A stretch of 64,000 nt of DNA from Cytospora piceicola (lineage: Eukaryota > Ascomycota > Sordariomycetes > Diaporthales > Cytosporaceae): assembly GCA_023375675.1 (NCBI GenBank), contig JALQBC010000002.1, positions 558,001 through 622,000 of the forward strand, given 5' to 3'. Each line of letters begins with the position of its first letter. Within the stretch, counting starts at the first letter, position 1. The notes beneath the pieces are model-generated. The model had not been told where the DNA came from and made no database searches. It was given only the letters and a program-made list of their open reading frames with translations. Below, one piece after another: positions 1 to 13,502 of this stretch. The translations under genes were made by a program, and so were the position numbers.

Positions 1-3000
1 TGCTCGGAGCACTTTCATCACCAGCATGGTCTTCCAGTCGGGCATGACGAAGCGGACCCGATTGCCGTCGAGGACGAGAACGCCCGAGTACATCTATGAG
101 GGGTTAGTCACTACCTTGTCAGGGAAGGAAAAGAAGATAGGACTCACGTCGGCGCGGACGTCACCGCACATGAGGGCGATGGCGAAACCCTCGACGGCGG
201 TCGTTTCGTGGGCATTGGTGAACCTGAGCATCTGAGTTAGCACGTGAAATGGCGCAAGAAGGTGGGCACTTGGGAAGACTTACTTGCTGCTCCCCTGCAT
301 AATATGGTAGTAGCTCAGCCACCTCAGCTCATTGTGCCCCTTGTTGACACTGGTTGGATGAAGGTTGATAGATTGGTTGTTTCCCACGTTTCTCAGACCT
401 TTCCCGCCAGGAACATCACGGACAAGTAGCTTCGGGTAGAAGCTCCACGCGATAACTGACTGGGACACCACATCATTATCGCTGTTGATGTTGACACGAT
501 GCGGCAGCTCGAAGAACGACTGATTCCGACGCCGACCACCGGAGCCGGAATTGTAGCGAACGCGATTCAGATTTCGGCGCTCTTCGTCGGTGAGTTGCAG
601 GAAGCCCGAGTCGACCAGAGAGACAAGCAGCTGTCCTTTGAGGTCCTCGATATTGCCCAGGTTCTGCGGGCTGAGGAAGTTCTTCCTGCAGAATTGGAAC
701 TCCTGCCCGCCATTGGACATGGCCGATTGGCACACTCGCTTCCAGGCAAGATATGCATTGTATGCGGTGAGCAAATCTGAGTCACTTCTTCGGAACGCTA
801 GACGAACGGTATCGGCCTGAGCGCGTTGTCCAAAGGGCGCAACAAAAGGTGATTTTGAGGATAGCATTGCTGCCACGGTGACAGCCATGTCCAGACACTT
901 GAAGATGGTGCCCATAAGAATCAACTTGCCTAGGAAGACATCCAAAGGCAGTCTCGCGAGCTGCTGGCCAAGGGGTGTTAGATCCTCGCCGGCCGTTAAG
1001 GCACGGACATCCACAAGGGCATCGACCGCTCTGCGAATGTTCTTCGCTGACGGTGGATCAAGTGCCTCACTCAAAGTTTCTTCAATGCCTCCGATCTTGC
1101 AAATTTTGACACGAATCGCCAGGTCTTGCAAAGACAGCCGGAGCATCTCTGGTGTTTGCTGGTCGCTCATGATGGTGTCATGACGATACTTGGTAAACAG
1201 ATGAAAGCAGAGACCCTCCTGCACACGACCAGCTCGTCCACGACGTTGTTTCGCGTTCGCTTTCGAAATGAACGTGTCTATCAACCGTGACAGCTGCCGA
1301 CGCTCGTCAAATCGCATCTCGCGATGCTTGCCAGTATCAATCACACATGTGACGTCTGGAATTGTGATACCAGTCTCAGCAATGTTCGTTGCGATCACAA
1401 TCTTCCTGTATCCAGGAGGTGGGATCAAGAAGGCGGCCTCCTGCTCCTCTGAGGCGATGGTGGAGTGCATGGGGTAAATGAGCCAGTTTTGCTGGAAAGA
1501 CCTATCTCCCAGCAGCATGTCGTTCAGTGCCCGAATCTCAGCGATACCCGGCATGAAAACAAGTATAGCTTTACTATAATCCGCGTAGTGAGGATCAGCG
1601 GCCAGTCGTGAAATGAGCTGTGCGATCAGGTCGAAATCGATTTGATACTCATCCATCTGCGAAAGCGTGTTACGAGTCCTTGGGGAGTAGTTCTGCAGCG
1701 TCTTGATGAGCTCTGGTTTGGACGAGCTGTCTGGCTCGCTGATGTCAACCTCCTCGTCGTCGAGGTCAACCAACTTTTCCCTTCCACGCTTGTCGACAGT
1801 GTGGCCTGTCAACTCGATAGCATCCTCAAGATAGTTTACTGTGACAGGGAAGGTTCGCCCAGGTACATTGAGTACTGTTGCGCCACCGAAGTACTTCGAG
1901 AAACGGTCCGAGTCCACCGTGGCTGACATCAGAACCACTTTCAGATCCTTTCTCTTCAGCAGTAACTTTTTGAGAACGATGAGCAGGAAGTCACTATCGA
2001 TGGATCGCTCGTGGACCTCATCAAGGACTAAATGCGTAATCTCGCGCAGCTCATTCGAGCCTTCGAGCATTCTCATAACAATACCAGTCGTCGCGTAGAT
2101 CAGCCGTGATTCTTTCGACGTGTTCGCTTCAAGTCGGATCGAATATCCAACCAAAGACCGAGGTGTTCCAATATCGTTCTTGTTCTCGCCGAGTTCCTCA
2201 CTTACACGACGAGCCAACGAAATGGCCGAGATTCGTCGAGGCTCGGTACAGTACACCTTGCAAGGTTTCCCTTGGGATAGTTGGTGTTCAAGAAGAAAGG
2301 AAGGTACCTGGGTACTCTTTCCGCAACCCGTCTCACCGCAGATGATCGTGACCTGCTCTCGATCGACGGTATCGACAACTTGTTGCCGGAAGTGCCACAT
2401 TGGTAGCTGCACGCGCGACTGCAGCATATTCTGGTATTTTGGCGAGGAGCTCTTCCGCTGCCATATATTCTGGTAGTACTCCGGCCCACCTAACGTCCGC
2501 TTTTCAGCCAGGACGTCGGCGGTTTCGCCTCCATTGCGGCCAACATTTCGACCACGGAAAGCGCCCTGGAGCAAAACTCCGTCTTCCTCTTCTTGGTCGC
2601 GCCGCTTGCGAACCAGGTCCCGAAGTTCCTTGATGACAGCGCGGTCCTGCGCATCTGCCTCGGTTTTCTTCGCCTCTGCGTATTCACTCCAAAGGTCACG
2701 CCATTGGGGCGGGAGTTTGAGGGAAACCTTCTCTTCCCTTGCAGATGAGCCAAAGATGAGGAACAGAGCGGTGGTTGCCATGAATACCTCCGATTGCTTT
2801 TCGTCTGGGGTCGCAATCTCGGTCATCTTGAACACATATTTGTTGGACGAGGAGGCGATCTCGACTCCGGGTACGCCTTGTTCGGGAAGGAGCTCTTGTG
2901 GTTTGCCCCAAGTGATGCTGAGAAGATGCCTGTGGGCAAATGCGGTTTCCGAAACCTTTATATAAGACAGCCTTACGGAGGAGTCCCTAGATCGGCAGGC

Positions 3001-4491
3001 TTCTTCTAGAACCCTTGTTGGGTTCATTCCTGTCCACTTCCCGAAATCCCGAATTGTCACCTTGGAGCCGTCGCTATTGGTTACCACAGTGCTAGCCTTA
3101 CCAGTTGCATCATCAACCTCATTGGTTGGCAAGGCTGCAAACAGATCGGAGAGCGCCTGGTCTTCGTCATCCTCGTCCTGCGCGAGTATGTCGGCTGCCA
3201 TTTTCTTTGCTTCTTTTGCGATTTCGTCATCTTCGTCGTCATCGTCACTGGCGGCTGAGTCTTCGCTTTCCTTGACCTGCTCTTCCTCTTCCGGATTGGT
3301 CGGCGCCTGTTCCTCGGACTTGCGTTTCTTTGCTTCGGCATAGTCCCTCTCAAGTTCTATGCTCTTTGATTGCCATTGAATCCTGGCCAAACCCGAGTCG
3401 AAAAGGGGATCTTTCTCTATTCGATCTATCTTGGCGAACAGCTTCGCAATCTCCAAACCATCGGCTGAGTCTGGAGCTGACGTAGGTGGCTGAAGCTGCT
3501 GGCCTGACTTTCGGCCTCTGCTCTGGGCATCTTTCTGTGGTCGCTGGAAGGCGAATAGCCTAGCCTTGGCGTCCATATACTCAGGAACGAGGTCATCGGG
3601 CTCTATGTCGCTATCATACGTAACAATTTGTCGCTTGGGAGAAATCGCGCCGGAAGATCGTGGTGTAGATGTCCCGTTTTTCTTGGATTTAGCCTTTTGC
3701 CGAGCTTCTGGTTCCAGTAGGAGAGGAGTGGTCGCTCCAGATGGCAAAGGAGATTCTGCTGGTGTCGGCCCAGTTTTGCCACGCTTCTCGTACTCCGGCA
3801 GTTCGTCCACAGAGCATTCTCGTGCGAGCCAGTCTAGTGCCTCGTCCAGCCCCCATATTGAGTCTTTGTTGAATCCAGGTATGTTCGCAGATATATCCAG
3901 CACGAACTGGAGAGCGCCTTGGACTTTCTCCTCGGGGAAGCCCGAGATGCTTAAAGTCTGTTGCAAGGTCCACAGCCTCATGGTCAGATCTTCCTCGGAT
4001 AGTGCCTTCGCAGCGTTCGCCCCTTCAGACGTTGTGTTATAAGCAGCAGATCTTCCCTCAACTTGTATCAGGTCAAGGATCTGGTCCATAAGCTCTTGGG
4101 GCAGCCATTTTTTCGCATTGATCGATTCTGCCTGCCCTCGCAGCAGACGACGATCTGTCTCTAGCCTCTGCTTCTGCCGCTGAGAATCTCGCTTCGTCTT
4201 CTGAGCGTACTTCTCGACCTGGAGTTGTAGTTCAGACTCCTCGAGTTGCTTTTCGAACTCTTCGGGCGTCAGCTCCTGCTTCTTCTCGGCGGTGGTAGGA
4301 GTCTTGTCGGCCTCATCAGGAGTCTGTGACGGCACGCCGGTAGGCTTCTTCGCAGTGGCATCGGCGCCTTTCTTGGAGGGCTCAACGGCATCGTCGGCAA
4401 GTTCGGGTCTAGCTTTGGAGATGGTGGACGTCGTGGCGTAGCCTCTTGCAGGATTGGCCGCGGGCTTAGTCTTCTTCTTCTTTCCAGCCAT
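1..4491 (-). CDS. DEAH-box RNA helicase, DHX29/DHX57/YLR419W type (3' end outside window)
   Basis: Superfamily 2 DEAH/RHA ATP-dependent RNA helicase. The first exon runs 4491 to 284 and encodes about 1,400 residues. Two further exons are read as 223-148 and 93 to beyond position 1, with introns 283-224 (gtaagt...ctcag) and 147-94 (gtgagt...catag); the frame stays open as FTNAHETTAVEG and then MYSGVLVLDG. Visible motifs are GETGCGKST (Walker A, about residue 720), DEVHERS (about 825), the SAT motif, TNIAETGITIP and QRRGRAGR, followed by the HA2/OB-fold tail. The first 600 residues are Lys/Glu-rich with a UBA-like helical segment near residue 170-220, as in the DHX29/DHX57 group. DHX29 helps 43S scanning on structured leaders in animals; that role here is inference. 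It is transcribed divergently from GCN1. Family assignment is firm, the exact ortholog less so. Confidence 0.9.
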
Positions 4492-5255
4492 AGTCGCAGT
4501 GATGCAAATTTCAAGCTAATACGGCTATTCAAGTGCGAGGACTTTACAAAAGTAGAAGGCGGGAAGGCCGGGGCGAGGAGTGAAAGATGAGGAAGAGAGG
4601 CAGAAGGCACGAAAGAGCGAGAAGAAAGTAGAGCGCTGGGTGAGAAAGTGCTAGAAGTACAAGTACATAGCCAAACTGAAGTTGTTGTTGATGGTGGATG
4701 CGCCAGGTGTGCAAGTGTGCAGGTGTGCAGTCGTGTCAGTGATGAATGAGTGAATGGATGAATGAACTTGGTAATTTGCCGTTCCTCAATGTACAAGAAG
4801 GCACTGACTGACTGACTGACTGACTGATTGACGACTGACTGATTTGCTTACTTCCAAGGTTCCAAGGTTCTTCCGCCCACCTGCCCGTCAGAAGTCAAGT
4901 TGGCACCACCTGCGACTACCTGCCTACCCACCCACCAGCGCTACCCACAACCCACTTTAGAGCTTAACCCCCGCCAAACACGGCAGAACACCTTGACCGC
5001 CTGCCTACAGGAGCTACCCCACCAGCCTGCATAATGTTTCGATCTTAGCTCAGCGGCTGAGTCTTTCGGCGGCAGGAACATTGACCTGGCCAAGGAAAAG
5101 GAAACGAGGGGAGTTTAGATGATCTGTATGATACCCTCTTTGCATTGCATAATATCTCTGAACTTTTGAGAAGCATCAACTGTCCTTTTCTCTTTCTCTT
5201 CGTCTCTTCTTTCGAGGCCAATGCGCCATGCGAACATCAGTCTTCACACAACATC
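4492..5255. promoter_or_regulatory. Shared divergent upstream region, helicase / GCN1
   Basis: This 764 bp region separates two divergent start codons and must hold both promoters. It contains a TGAC microsatellite (4804-4843), pyrimidine-rich tracts and CCACC-rich sequence around 4920-5020. Several ATGs precede the GCN1 start: one near 5034 closes after four codons (ATG TTT CGA TCT TAG), one near 5119 closes at TGA near 5168, and two at 5221 and 5228 overlap the GCN1 start. Transcription starts are unknown, so which ATGs lie in the mRNA is not established. Confidence 0.5.
4804..4843. repeat. TGAC tetranucleotide microsatellite
   Basis: About nine imperfect copies of (TGAC)n, interrupted by TGATTGACGAC. 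It lies in the divergent helicase/GCN1 upstream region. Confidence 0.9.
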
Positions 5256-5259
5256 ATGA
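5221..5259 (+). other. uORF overlapping the GCN1 start codon (ATGA arrangement)
   Basis: ATG at 5221 opens a 12-codon frame whose TGA stop (5257-5259) overlaps the GCN1 ATG (5256-5258) as ATGA. A second ATG at 5228 opens a frame that closes at 5263, just inside GCN1. If transcription begins upstream of 5221, ribosomes reading these uORFs end almost exactly on the GCN1 start. Translation of the uORF is inferred. Confidence 0.5.
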
Positions 5260-8200
5260 CTGAAGTCGCTGTGAACGGCACTGCGCCGGCTCTCGACCTC
5301 AAGGCTACCAAGGCCGCTATAACCTCCTCTTCGACCGCGTCCAGGATTGCGCAACTGCGAGTTGTTGACGACAAGATCTCCCAAAATGGTACTTCTTGAC
5401 CGTCCCTTTCCAAGCCCATAAGCCCAGCTGTTCGGGCCAGCCTCGCTGACGTATTCCTCTATCTCATAGCTCTCGATAAACAAATCCAATTACAACTCCT
5501 GAAGCTCCTATTCTGGACACATTCCTTCTACGGAGACAGGGAATCACGACGATCTGTGCAGAGATGTCTTATATCCATCTGCAAAGAAGGCGACGCTGAT
5601 CTCTTGACTCCTCTCGTCGAAGCCATCCGCCGAGAAGCCGCCAAACCAAGCATTGCGCCCACCAGCGCCTTCGTCCTTATCGAATGGTGCAGTCTTCTAA
5701 TGCAGAACCTTGCTGGCGCATCTCTTTTGGACAAGTTCGGAAAAGACTTGATCGTGGCTGCTGCTGATGCGCTGGACAAGTGCTGCTCCCCTGGCTCAAG
5801 ACCAGGTGTGGCCCACTCGTCCTTAGTTGTGACTCGGCGAGGATTCCGCCATCTGGTCTCGCTCTCGGACAGTCGAGAAAAGACTATCACAGATTCTATC
5901 AAGGCTCTGGCCGGGAAGGCCACACCGCCGACACCCAGAAATGCGATCATGCTTGGTGTCATTGCAGGAGTGTGCTCACGGCAGCCCGAATCGAAGCCTA
6001 TTGTGGAGGGCTTGAAGTCGGAATACTTTGCCTTCTACACTCGGGAAATCGTGGGTTCCAAAACACCAGTACCGACATATATCGTGGAAGGTCTGGGCGA
6101 CTTCTTTTCCGCGTTCGTGACCCCTGAGGAGCTCGAAAAAGAGGTTATTGCGTCACTGAAGAAGGGGCTGCTGCGCGCTCCGGAGGTCGTTTTGAACGAC
6201 CTTATCGCTCCTCTGGTTAAGAGCCTTCCAGAGGACTGGGACCTCTCAAACGTCCTCCATGGTCACCTGATCAAGCCCTTGCTGTCCAATATTCAGTCAT
6301 CCAATGTTGTCATCCGCACTGGAGCCGTTAATGCCTTCCGTGTTATTGTGGACCGGTGTCGTGACCTGGCTGTTCTGGAGCAGGTCGCCGACGAGATCCT
6401 TGCCCCACTGAAGGCCGGAAAGCTTGTATCAGCTGATCACAGAGTCCTTCACTGTCAGATGCTACTATCCATGCCCGTGTCTGGAGGTATCGCCGCCAAG
6501 GCTGCTGCTGCATTGCCCACTCCCATTGGAAAAGAGGGAAATGAAGCCGCCTTGAAGGCTGAGACCTCGGTACTGAGCAAGGCGGTGAAGTCTCTTCTGA
6601 CCGAAGGAGCGGAACTGCCAAAGGCTGTGACTGATGCATACGCCAAAGGCTTGGCCGACAAGAAGGTATCATCGAGGCGGGTTTGGACTCTCAGCGTTGG
6701 TGATAGTTTGGACTCTCTCAGGTCTGACGATTCCCGGTCATCACTCTTCGTCAAGTTTGCCGAGTCTGTCTTTCCTCCTCTTTTTGACACATACACCGAT
6801 GTGCTCTCCAACCCGCTCAAGGCCTCTCAAGATGGCACCGTAATATCAGCCTATGTCGTCTGCGCAGTCGCACCGTTTCTCCTCAAGGATGAGAGCAATC
6901 AGAAGCTGAGCGCCTTGTCCAAGAAGTTCTCTGTTGCCAAACAGTGCTTGGAGCTTGAGCCTAAGCCGTCTTTCCTCCTCAACCCTCGTGTCTATACCAA
7001 AGTAACCTCCGATGACGATGCACGGTGGCTATACAGGGCTCTGTCGGCCGTCGCACCATCGCTGCCCGCAGACGACTCGTCTAATGTCAGCTCGGCTTGG
7101 GCGCATGTTTTCCTGTACCTGATTTGCTCTACAACTGTTAGCCAGAACATTCGGAAGGAAGCCGCAGATGTGCTTTCTGGAGTGTACATCTCGAGCCCAG
7201 GGAAGATTGCGAGAGTGCTCACTAACGGTATCTGGACTTGGATACAAGCCTCCGAGGCTGGTGACAGGGACAGTGCACCTGTACTGGCCAAGGCTGACAC
7301 CGGCAACTTGCACTCTGTCATTCGGTCCATTTGTTTGACGGAGGCGGACTTCAAGAAGTGGGACACATCGACCGACCGCGAACAGCTGGAGGAGCAGATG
7401 TCCTCCTTGCTGGTTCTTGCGAGACCACGCTTGATACCTCGTGTCTCGTGGATTGAGCTATGTCTGCGAGTTGGTTTGGATCCTGGCGAACTGGCCAAGA
7501 AGCACGACAAGGCATTGTTAGAAGAGGTCGTCAGGCGATCTGACTTCTGGCAACCGGTAAGTGGAGCTAGAACAGTCATATATACCATCGCTCAAGGGCT
7601 AACACCTGTACCAAACTAGTCCTCTATCAAAGAAGCTTCATATGATGCTGCAGCAGAGCTTGCTTTCGTTGCCCCAGCTACGATGACACCCCAGATCGAA
7701 GAGCTCGTCCGCAGCGACTTGAATACCGAGAAGTTGCAAGACGTTGGCCCAATGGAAGCAGCCATCTTCCGCACACCTGAGGGAACGGCATTTGTTGACG
7801 TTCTTGCCCAGAAGTCAAATGAGGTACCTAACAAGAACCAAAAGGACTATGACACTCTGAAGTGGGAGGAAGAACTGAGGGCCCAATTGGCTGCCAAGAA
7901 GGGTTTGCAAAAGAAGCTTACTTCCGAGGAACATGCCAAGGTAAATGCGCAGCTCAAGAAAGAATCCGAAATCCGGAGCAGGGTGCAAGGTGTCGCGGCA
8001 CAGCTCTTGCGAGGAATCGGAATAGTCCATGCTCTTGCAACTGGCCCCCCAACTGAGGCGTCCCTGTGGATGGGCACTGCTGTGGAATCACTCATCAATG
8101 CACTCGATTCCGGCGCAAGTCTTGTAACGGGAGATGCCGCACCGCTGGCATACATCGCTTTGGCGGGGCGCATTTCCGACAGACTGGCCTCCATGCGACC

Positions 8201-11200
8201 GTTCGTGGGAATTGCGACATTGAGGGCACATGAAGTCACAGCGCTTCCCGAAAACCTTCAAGAGGAGAACTTCGAAGATCTCGTCACTCGTGTTCTTTTC
8301 CGTTTGCGATTCGCCGGAGAGCAGCGGCCTTTTGACTCTGTTTCGCTGGTGTACATTCTGCCGTTGATTCTCTTTGTCATTCGCAAGGGGGGTTTCGGTG
8401 CAACACCTGATGATCGTGATGCACAACTGGTCCTGGCCATCGAATTCATACAGCACCACACTGATGTTTGTGTCGATGAGACGATCCCACGCTCTGACAT
8501 ATTGTCTGTGCTCATCTTCTCGATGCAGACATATGCGCAACATTACAAGATCACGAGGGATTGTTTCTCGGATCTTGTGCGCTGCGTCGCGCCCAACATG
8601 AGCCACGACGAGCTGGCTGTCCTTGCGCGCGGCGTCATTGTGCCACAAGCATCAGTGAGGACCACAGTCCTGCAGTCCATCAGTGCTGAGGTGGACATGA
8701 GCGATCTTGGCTTTTCCGAGGAGATTTGGCTGGCTTGCCATGATGATGTCGATGAGAATGTTGAACTAGGCAAGGATATCTGGCAGGAGAGTGAGTTCCA
8801 GGCCTCGGCCGAGGCGTCATTCAAGATGCTTCCCTATGTGGAGAGCAAAGACGCACAGCTGCGCCGGGCGGCTGCGAGATCGCTGGCTGAAGCAGTTCAG
8901 TTGCATCCCTCAACGATGCAAGATGTATTGGCACGGCTAAGGTTGTCCTACACTGAGCTAGCCAAGCCCAGGAAGCAAGAACTGGACGCATTTGGCATGC
9001 CTAAGAAGATGGATTTGTCCGATCCTTGGGAAGCCAGACACGGCATTGCTGTCGCCTTCAAGGAGCTTGCACCGCACCTGGAGTTGTCGCAGCTTGACGA
9101 CTTCTTCAACTATTTGATCGAACAGGGTCCACTTGGAGACCGAAATGTCGCCGTCAGGAGCGAGATGCTGGAAGCAGCGAATAACGCTATCACCATTCAC
9201 GGCAAGGCGATACTTGACAAGCTGATGCAGACCTTTGAGCGGACACTCGAGGTCCCTGACAAAGGCTCGGAGGCTGGCGACCGGGTAAACGAGGCGGTAA
9301 TCATTATGTATGGTACCCTGGCCCGTCATCTCGAGCCAGGTGACGCCAAGATTGCTACTGTCATCGAGAGGCTTCTGGCTACGCTGAACACGCCGTCCGA
9401 GACTGTTCAATATGCCGTGGCTGAGTGCCTGCCGCCTCTTGTCCAGACTTGCAGTGATAAATCGTCCAAGTACTTTGATCAGGTTGTCGAACAATTGCTT
9501 AGTTCGAAGAGGTACGCTGAGCAGCGTGGTGCGGCCTATGGTCTCGCTGGTCTTGTACTCGGCCGCGGTATTACTTCGCTGAGAACCTACCGCATTATGA
9601 ACACGTTGAGGGGCGCCTGCGAAAACAAGAAGGAGACCAACCAAAGGGAGGCTGCACTGCTAGCTTTCGAGCTGCTCTCTACCATTCTTGGCCGGCTGTT
9701 CGAGCCGTATGTCATCCAAATTGTTCCTCAGCTGCTGACCGGCTTTGGTGACGGTAATGCAAACGTCCGTGAAGCCGCGTTGGCCGCGGCCAAGGCATGC
9801 TTTGCAAAGCTGAGCTCCTACGGTGTCATGAAGATTCTGCCTACTCTTTTGAACGGTTTAGAGGAAGACCAGTGGCGAAGCAAGAAGGGAGCTTGTGATC
9901 TTCTCGGAGCCATGGCTTACTTGGACCCACAGCAACTGGCAAACAGTCTGCCAGATATCATCCCGCCCTTGACTGCTGTTCTGAACGACAGTCACAAGGA
10001 GGTCCGCATAGGTGCCAAACAAAGTCTGAAGAGGTTCGGAGAAGTCATCAGCAACCCAGAAGTCAAGAGTCTGGTCGACATTCTCCTCAAAGCCCTCAGC
10101 GACCCCACAAAGTATACGGACGAAGCACTGGATTCTCTTATCAAGGTACAATTCGTCCACTACCTGGACGCACCATCACTGGCCCTTGTCAGCCGCATTC
10201 TGCAGCGCGGTCTGGGAGACAGATCCAACACGAAGCGGAAGGCAGCTCAAGTCATCGGCAGTTTGGCCCATCTCACGGAAAAGAAGGATCTCATTGCCCA
10301 CTTGCCGGTGTTGGTGGCTGGCCTCAAGGCTGCTGTTGTCGACCCCGTGCCGACAACCCGAGCCACTGCCTCGAGGGCGCTGGGTTCGCTAGTCGAGAAG
10401 CTCGGCGAGGATGCTTTGCCAGAACTCATTCCTCAGCTCATGCAAACACTCAAGTCCGACACAGGTGCCGGCGACCGTCTTGGTTCTGCGCAGGCCCTGT
10501 CGGAAGTCCTGGCTGGATTGGGCACAACCAGACTCGAGGAGACCTTGCCAACTATTCTCCAGAACGTCGAATCGTCCAAGGCTGCTATCCGCGAGGGTTT
10601 CATGTCATTATTCATATTCCTACCCGTTTGCTTCGGAAACAGCTTCGCCAATTATCTTTCCAAGATTATTCCGGCTATTTTGGCTGGCCTGGCGGATGAC
10701 GTTGAGTCCATCCGAGAGACTGCTCTTCGTGCTGGTCGGCTGCTTGTCAAGAACTTCTCTGTCAGAGCTGTTGACCTTCTACTTCCCGAGCTTGAGCGCG
10801 GTCTGGCAGATGACAACTATAGAATTCGTCTCAGCTCCGTGGAGCTCGTTGGTGATCTCCTGTTCAACCTTACGGGTATCACTGGCAAGGAAGATGTCGA
10901 CGAGATGGAAGAGGAGGACATCAGAGAGCATGGATCTTCTTTGCGTGAAATTCTTGGTGAAGAGAAGCGCAACAAGGTCTTGTCAGCCCTCTACATCTGC
11001 CGTAACGATACGGCGTCCGCTGTCCGTTCTGCGGCTATTGGTGTGTGGAAGGCTTTGGTGTCCAGTCCCAAAACACTTAAGGAACTGGTGCCGACCCTCA
11101 CCCAACTTATCATTCGTCGCCTTGGTAGCTCCAACATGGAGCACCGTGTCATTGCCAGCAACTCTTTGGGCGAGCTCATCCGCAGGGCTGGTGACGGTGT

Positions 11201-13502
11201 TCTTGCGAGCCTGCTGCCGACGCTTGAAGAGGGTCTGCAGACTTCCACAGACACGGATGCTAAACAAGGTATTTGCCTGGCGCTGAAGGAGCTTATCTCG
11301 TCCGCTTCGCCAGAGGCTCTGGAGGACCACGAAAAGATTCTTATCTCGGTTGTCCGTACTGCCCTTACCGATTCCGACGAGGAGGTTAGGGAGGCTGCTG
11401 CCGAAGCCTTCGACTCTTTGCAGCAGATCCTTGGCAAGCGTGCTGTCGACCAGGTGCTGCCCTTCCTGCTCAACCTTCTCCGATCTGACGAAGATGCGGA
11501 CAACGCTCTTCAGGCTCTCCTGACACTCTTGACGGAGACCACGCGATCCAACATCATCCTACCCAATCTCATCCCTACACTCATCGCCCCTCCAATCTCA
11601 GCATTCAATGCAAAGGCATTGGCATCTCTGTCTAAGGTAGCTGGAGCGGCTATGAACCGTCGCCTGCCTGGCATTATCAACTCTCTCATGGACAACATCA
11701 TCAACTGTACTGATGATGACCTCCGTGAAGACCTTGATAAGTCTTTCGATACGGTTATCCTATCGATTGACGAGTACGACGGCTTGAACACGACGATGCA
11801 GGTGCTTCTTCAACTTATGAAGCACGAGGATCACCGCAAGCGAGCATCTACCGGGCGACACCTTGCCAACTTCTTCGCCGAGGCAGATGTGGACTACTCT
11901 CGGTATAACCAGGATATCATCCGCTCCCTGCTCATCTCGTTCGATGATCGCGACACTGAAGTTGTTAAGGCAGCCTGGAGTGCACTCAGTGAATTCACTA
12001 AGCATCTCAAGAAAGAGGAGATGGAGGCTCTTGTCCAGTCAACGAGACAAACTCTGCTGCAAGTCGGTGTCGCCGGCGCCAACTTGCCAGGTTTCGAGTT
12101 GCCAAAGGGTATCAACGCTATCCTTCCCATCTTCCTGCAGGGTCTCATGAACGGCACGCCGGATCAGCGTACCACATCCGCCCTTGCAATCTCGGACATT
12201 GTCGACCGAACGAGTGAGGCCTCTCTTAAGCCATTCGTCACGCAGATCACCGGTCCTCTCATTCGTGTTGTCTCGGAGCGTTCTACGGACGTCAAGTCTG
12301 CTATCCTGCTTGCCCTCAACAACCTCCTGGAGAAGATGCCGACTGCACTCAAGCCGTTCCTGCCTCAACTGCAGCGAACCTTTGCCAAGTCGCTGGCTGA
12401 TACCTCCAGCGAGCTGCTCCGAACCCGCGCGGCCAAGGCTCTGGGTACACTGATCAGGTTCACACCCCGTGTGGACCCTCTTATCGCCGAGCTGGTCACC
12501 GGCTCCAAAACAACCGACCCAGGCGTCAAGACCGCTATGTTCAAGGCCCTGTACGAGGTTATTAGCAAGGCAGGTGCTAACATGAGCGAGGCGTCACGAA
12601 CGGCTGTTTTGAGTCTAATCGACATGGAGACGGATGAGCGTGATGACAACATGACGATCACCAACGCCAAGCTGTTTGGCGCGCTGATGAAGAACGTCCC
12701 GGCGGATCTGACGTTGAACTTGCTGAAGAACAGGGTGATGACTACGAACTTCAGTCATTCTTCTGTGATGGCGCTCAACTCGGTGCTGTTGGAGTCGAGA
12801 TCGACGTTATTGGAGAGCCCATTGGTTGAGGACCTGCCTGATCTGTTGTGTCAGGGCATGGCTCACAAGGAGGTAAGCACAGCAACAAGTTTCCCCGCCT
12901 CTATATTAATATTATGATCCCAATATGACTAACTCGCCTTGCAGCCTTTCATCGCCGACAACTTCATCCTTGCAACCGGCAAATACCTCCTCGCAGACAC
13001 ACCCAAGTCCTTCGAATCCACAAAGTCAATCTTCGAATCTCTTGCCGCGCTGATCCCGCCCGGCGCAGCACTCGACTCTCGTCGTTTGAGTCTTGTGGTC
13101 GTCCGTACCGCCTCCCGTGCAAATATGGACATGGTCCGACCACACCTGGGTCTGCTCGCACCACCCATCTTTGCTTCCGTGAGGGATATGGTCATTCCCG
13201 TGAAGCTTGCCGCGGAGGCGGCATTCGTGGGCCTGTTCAATGTGGTCGATGAGGAGAGTAGGGTGTTTGACAAGTTCCTAGCTAGCGACATCGGAACTGC
13301 GCTGCCGCCGAATGTGAAGAGAAGCATGGGTGACTACTTCAAGCGTGTGGCGCTGAGGTTGGGATCCCAAGCTCGTGAGAGGAGGGAGGCTGAGGGAGGA
13401 ATGAGTGGTACCCTCGGCTTGAGTGGTGATGAGGTTGAGGACGAGAAGGAGATCTGGAGCGTGGGGAAGGTTGATGTAGGAGCTGATGTCTTCGGAAAGT
13501 AG
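5256..13502 (+). CDS. GCN1: GCN1, translational activator of the GCN2 kinase (HEAT-repeat protein)
   Basis: Four exons in consistent phase: 5256-5388, 5470-7556, 7620-12872 and 12945-13502, giving 2,676 residues. Yeast Gcn1 is about 2,670. The protein is almost wholly HEAT/ARM helices. The EF3-like central part shows typical repeats such as YAEQRGAAYGLAGLVLGRG, REAALAAAKACFAKLSSYGVMKILPTLLNGL and KRKAAQVIGSLAHL. Gcn1 binds ribosomes with Gcn20 and passes uncharged tRNA to Gcn2 at stalled or collided ribosomes, activating general amino-acid control (cross-pathway control in filamentous fungi). The start is the only in-frame ATG before conserved sequence; the upstream extension of that frame begins at TTG. 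Introns are 81, 63 and 72 bp with GTA-type donors and CAG/TAG acceptors. No disruption is seen. Confidence 0.96.
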
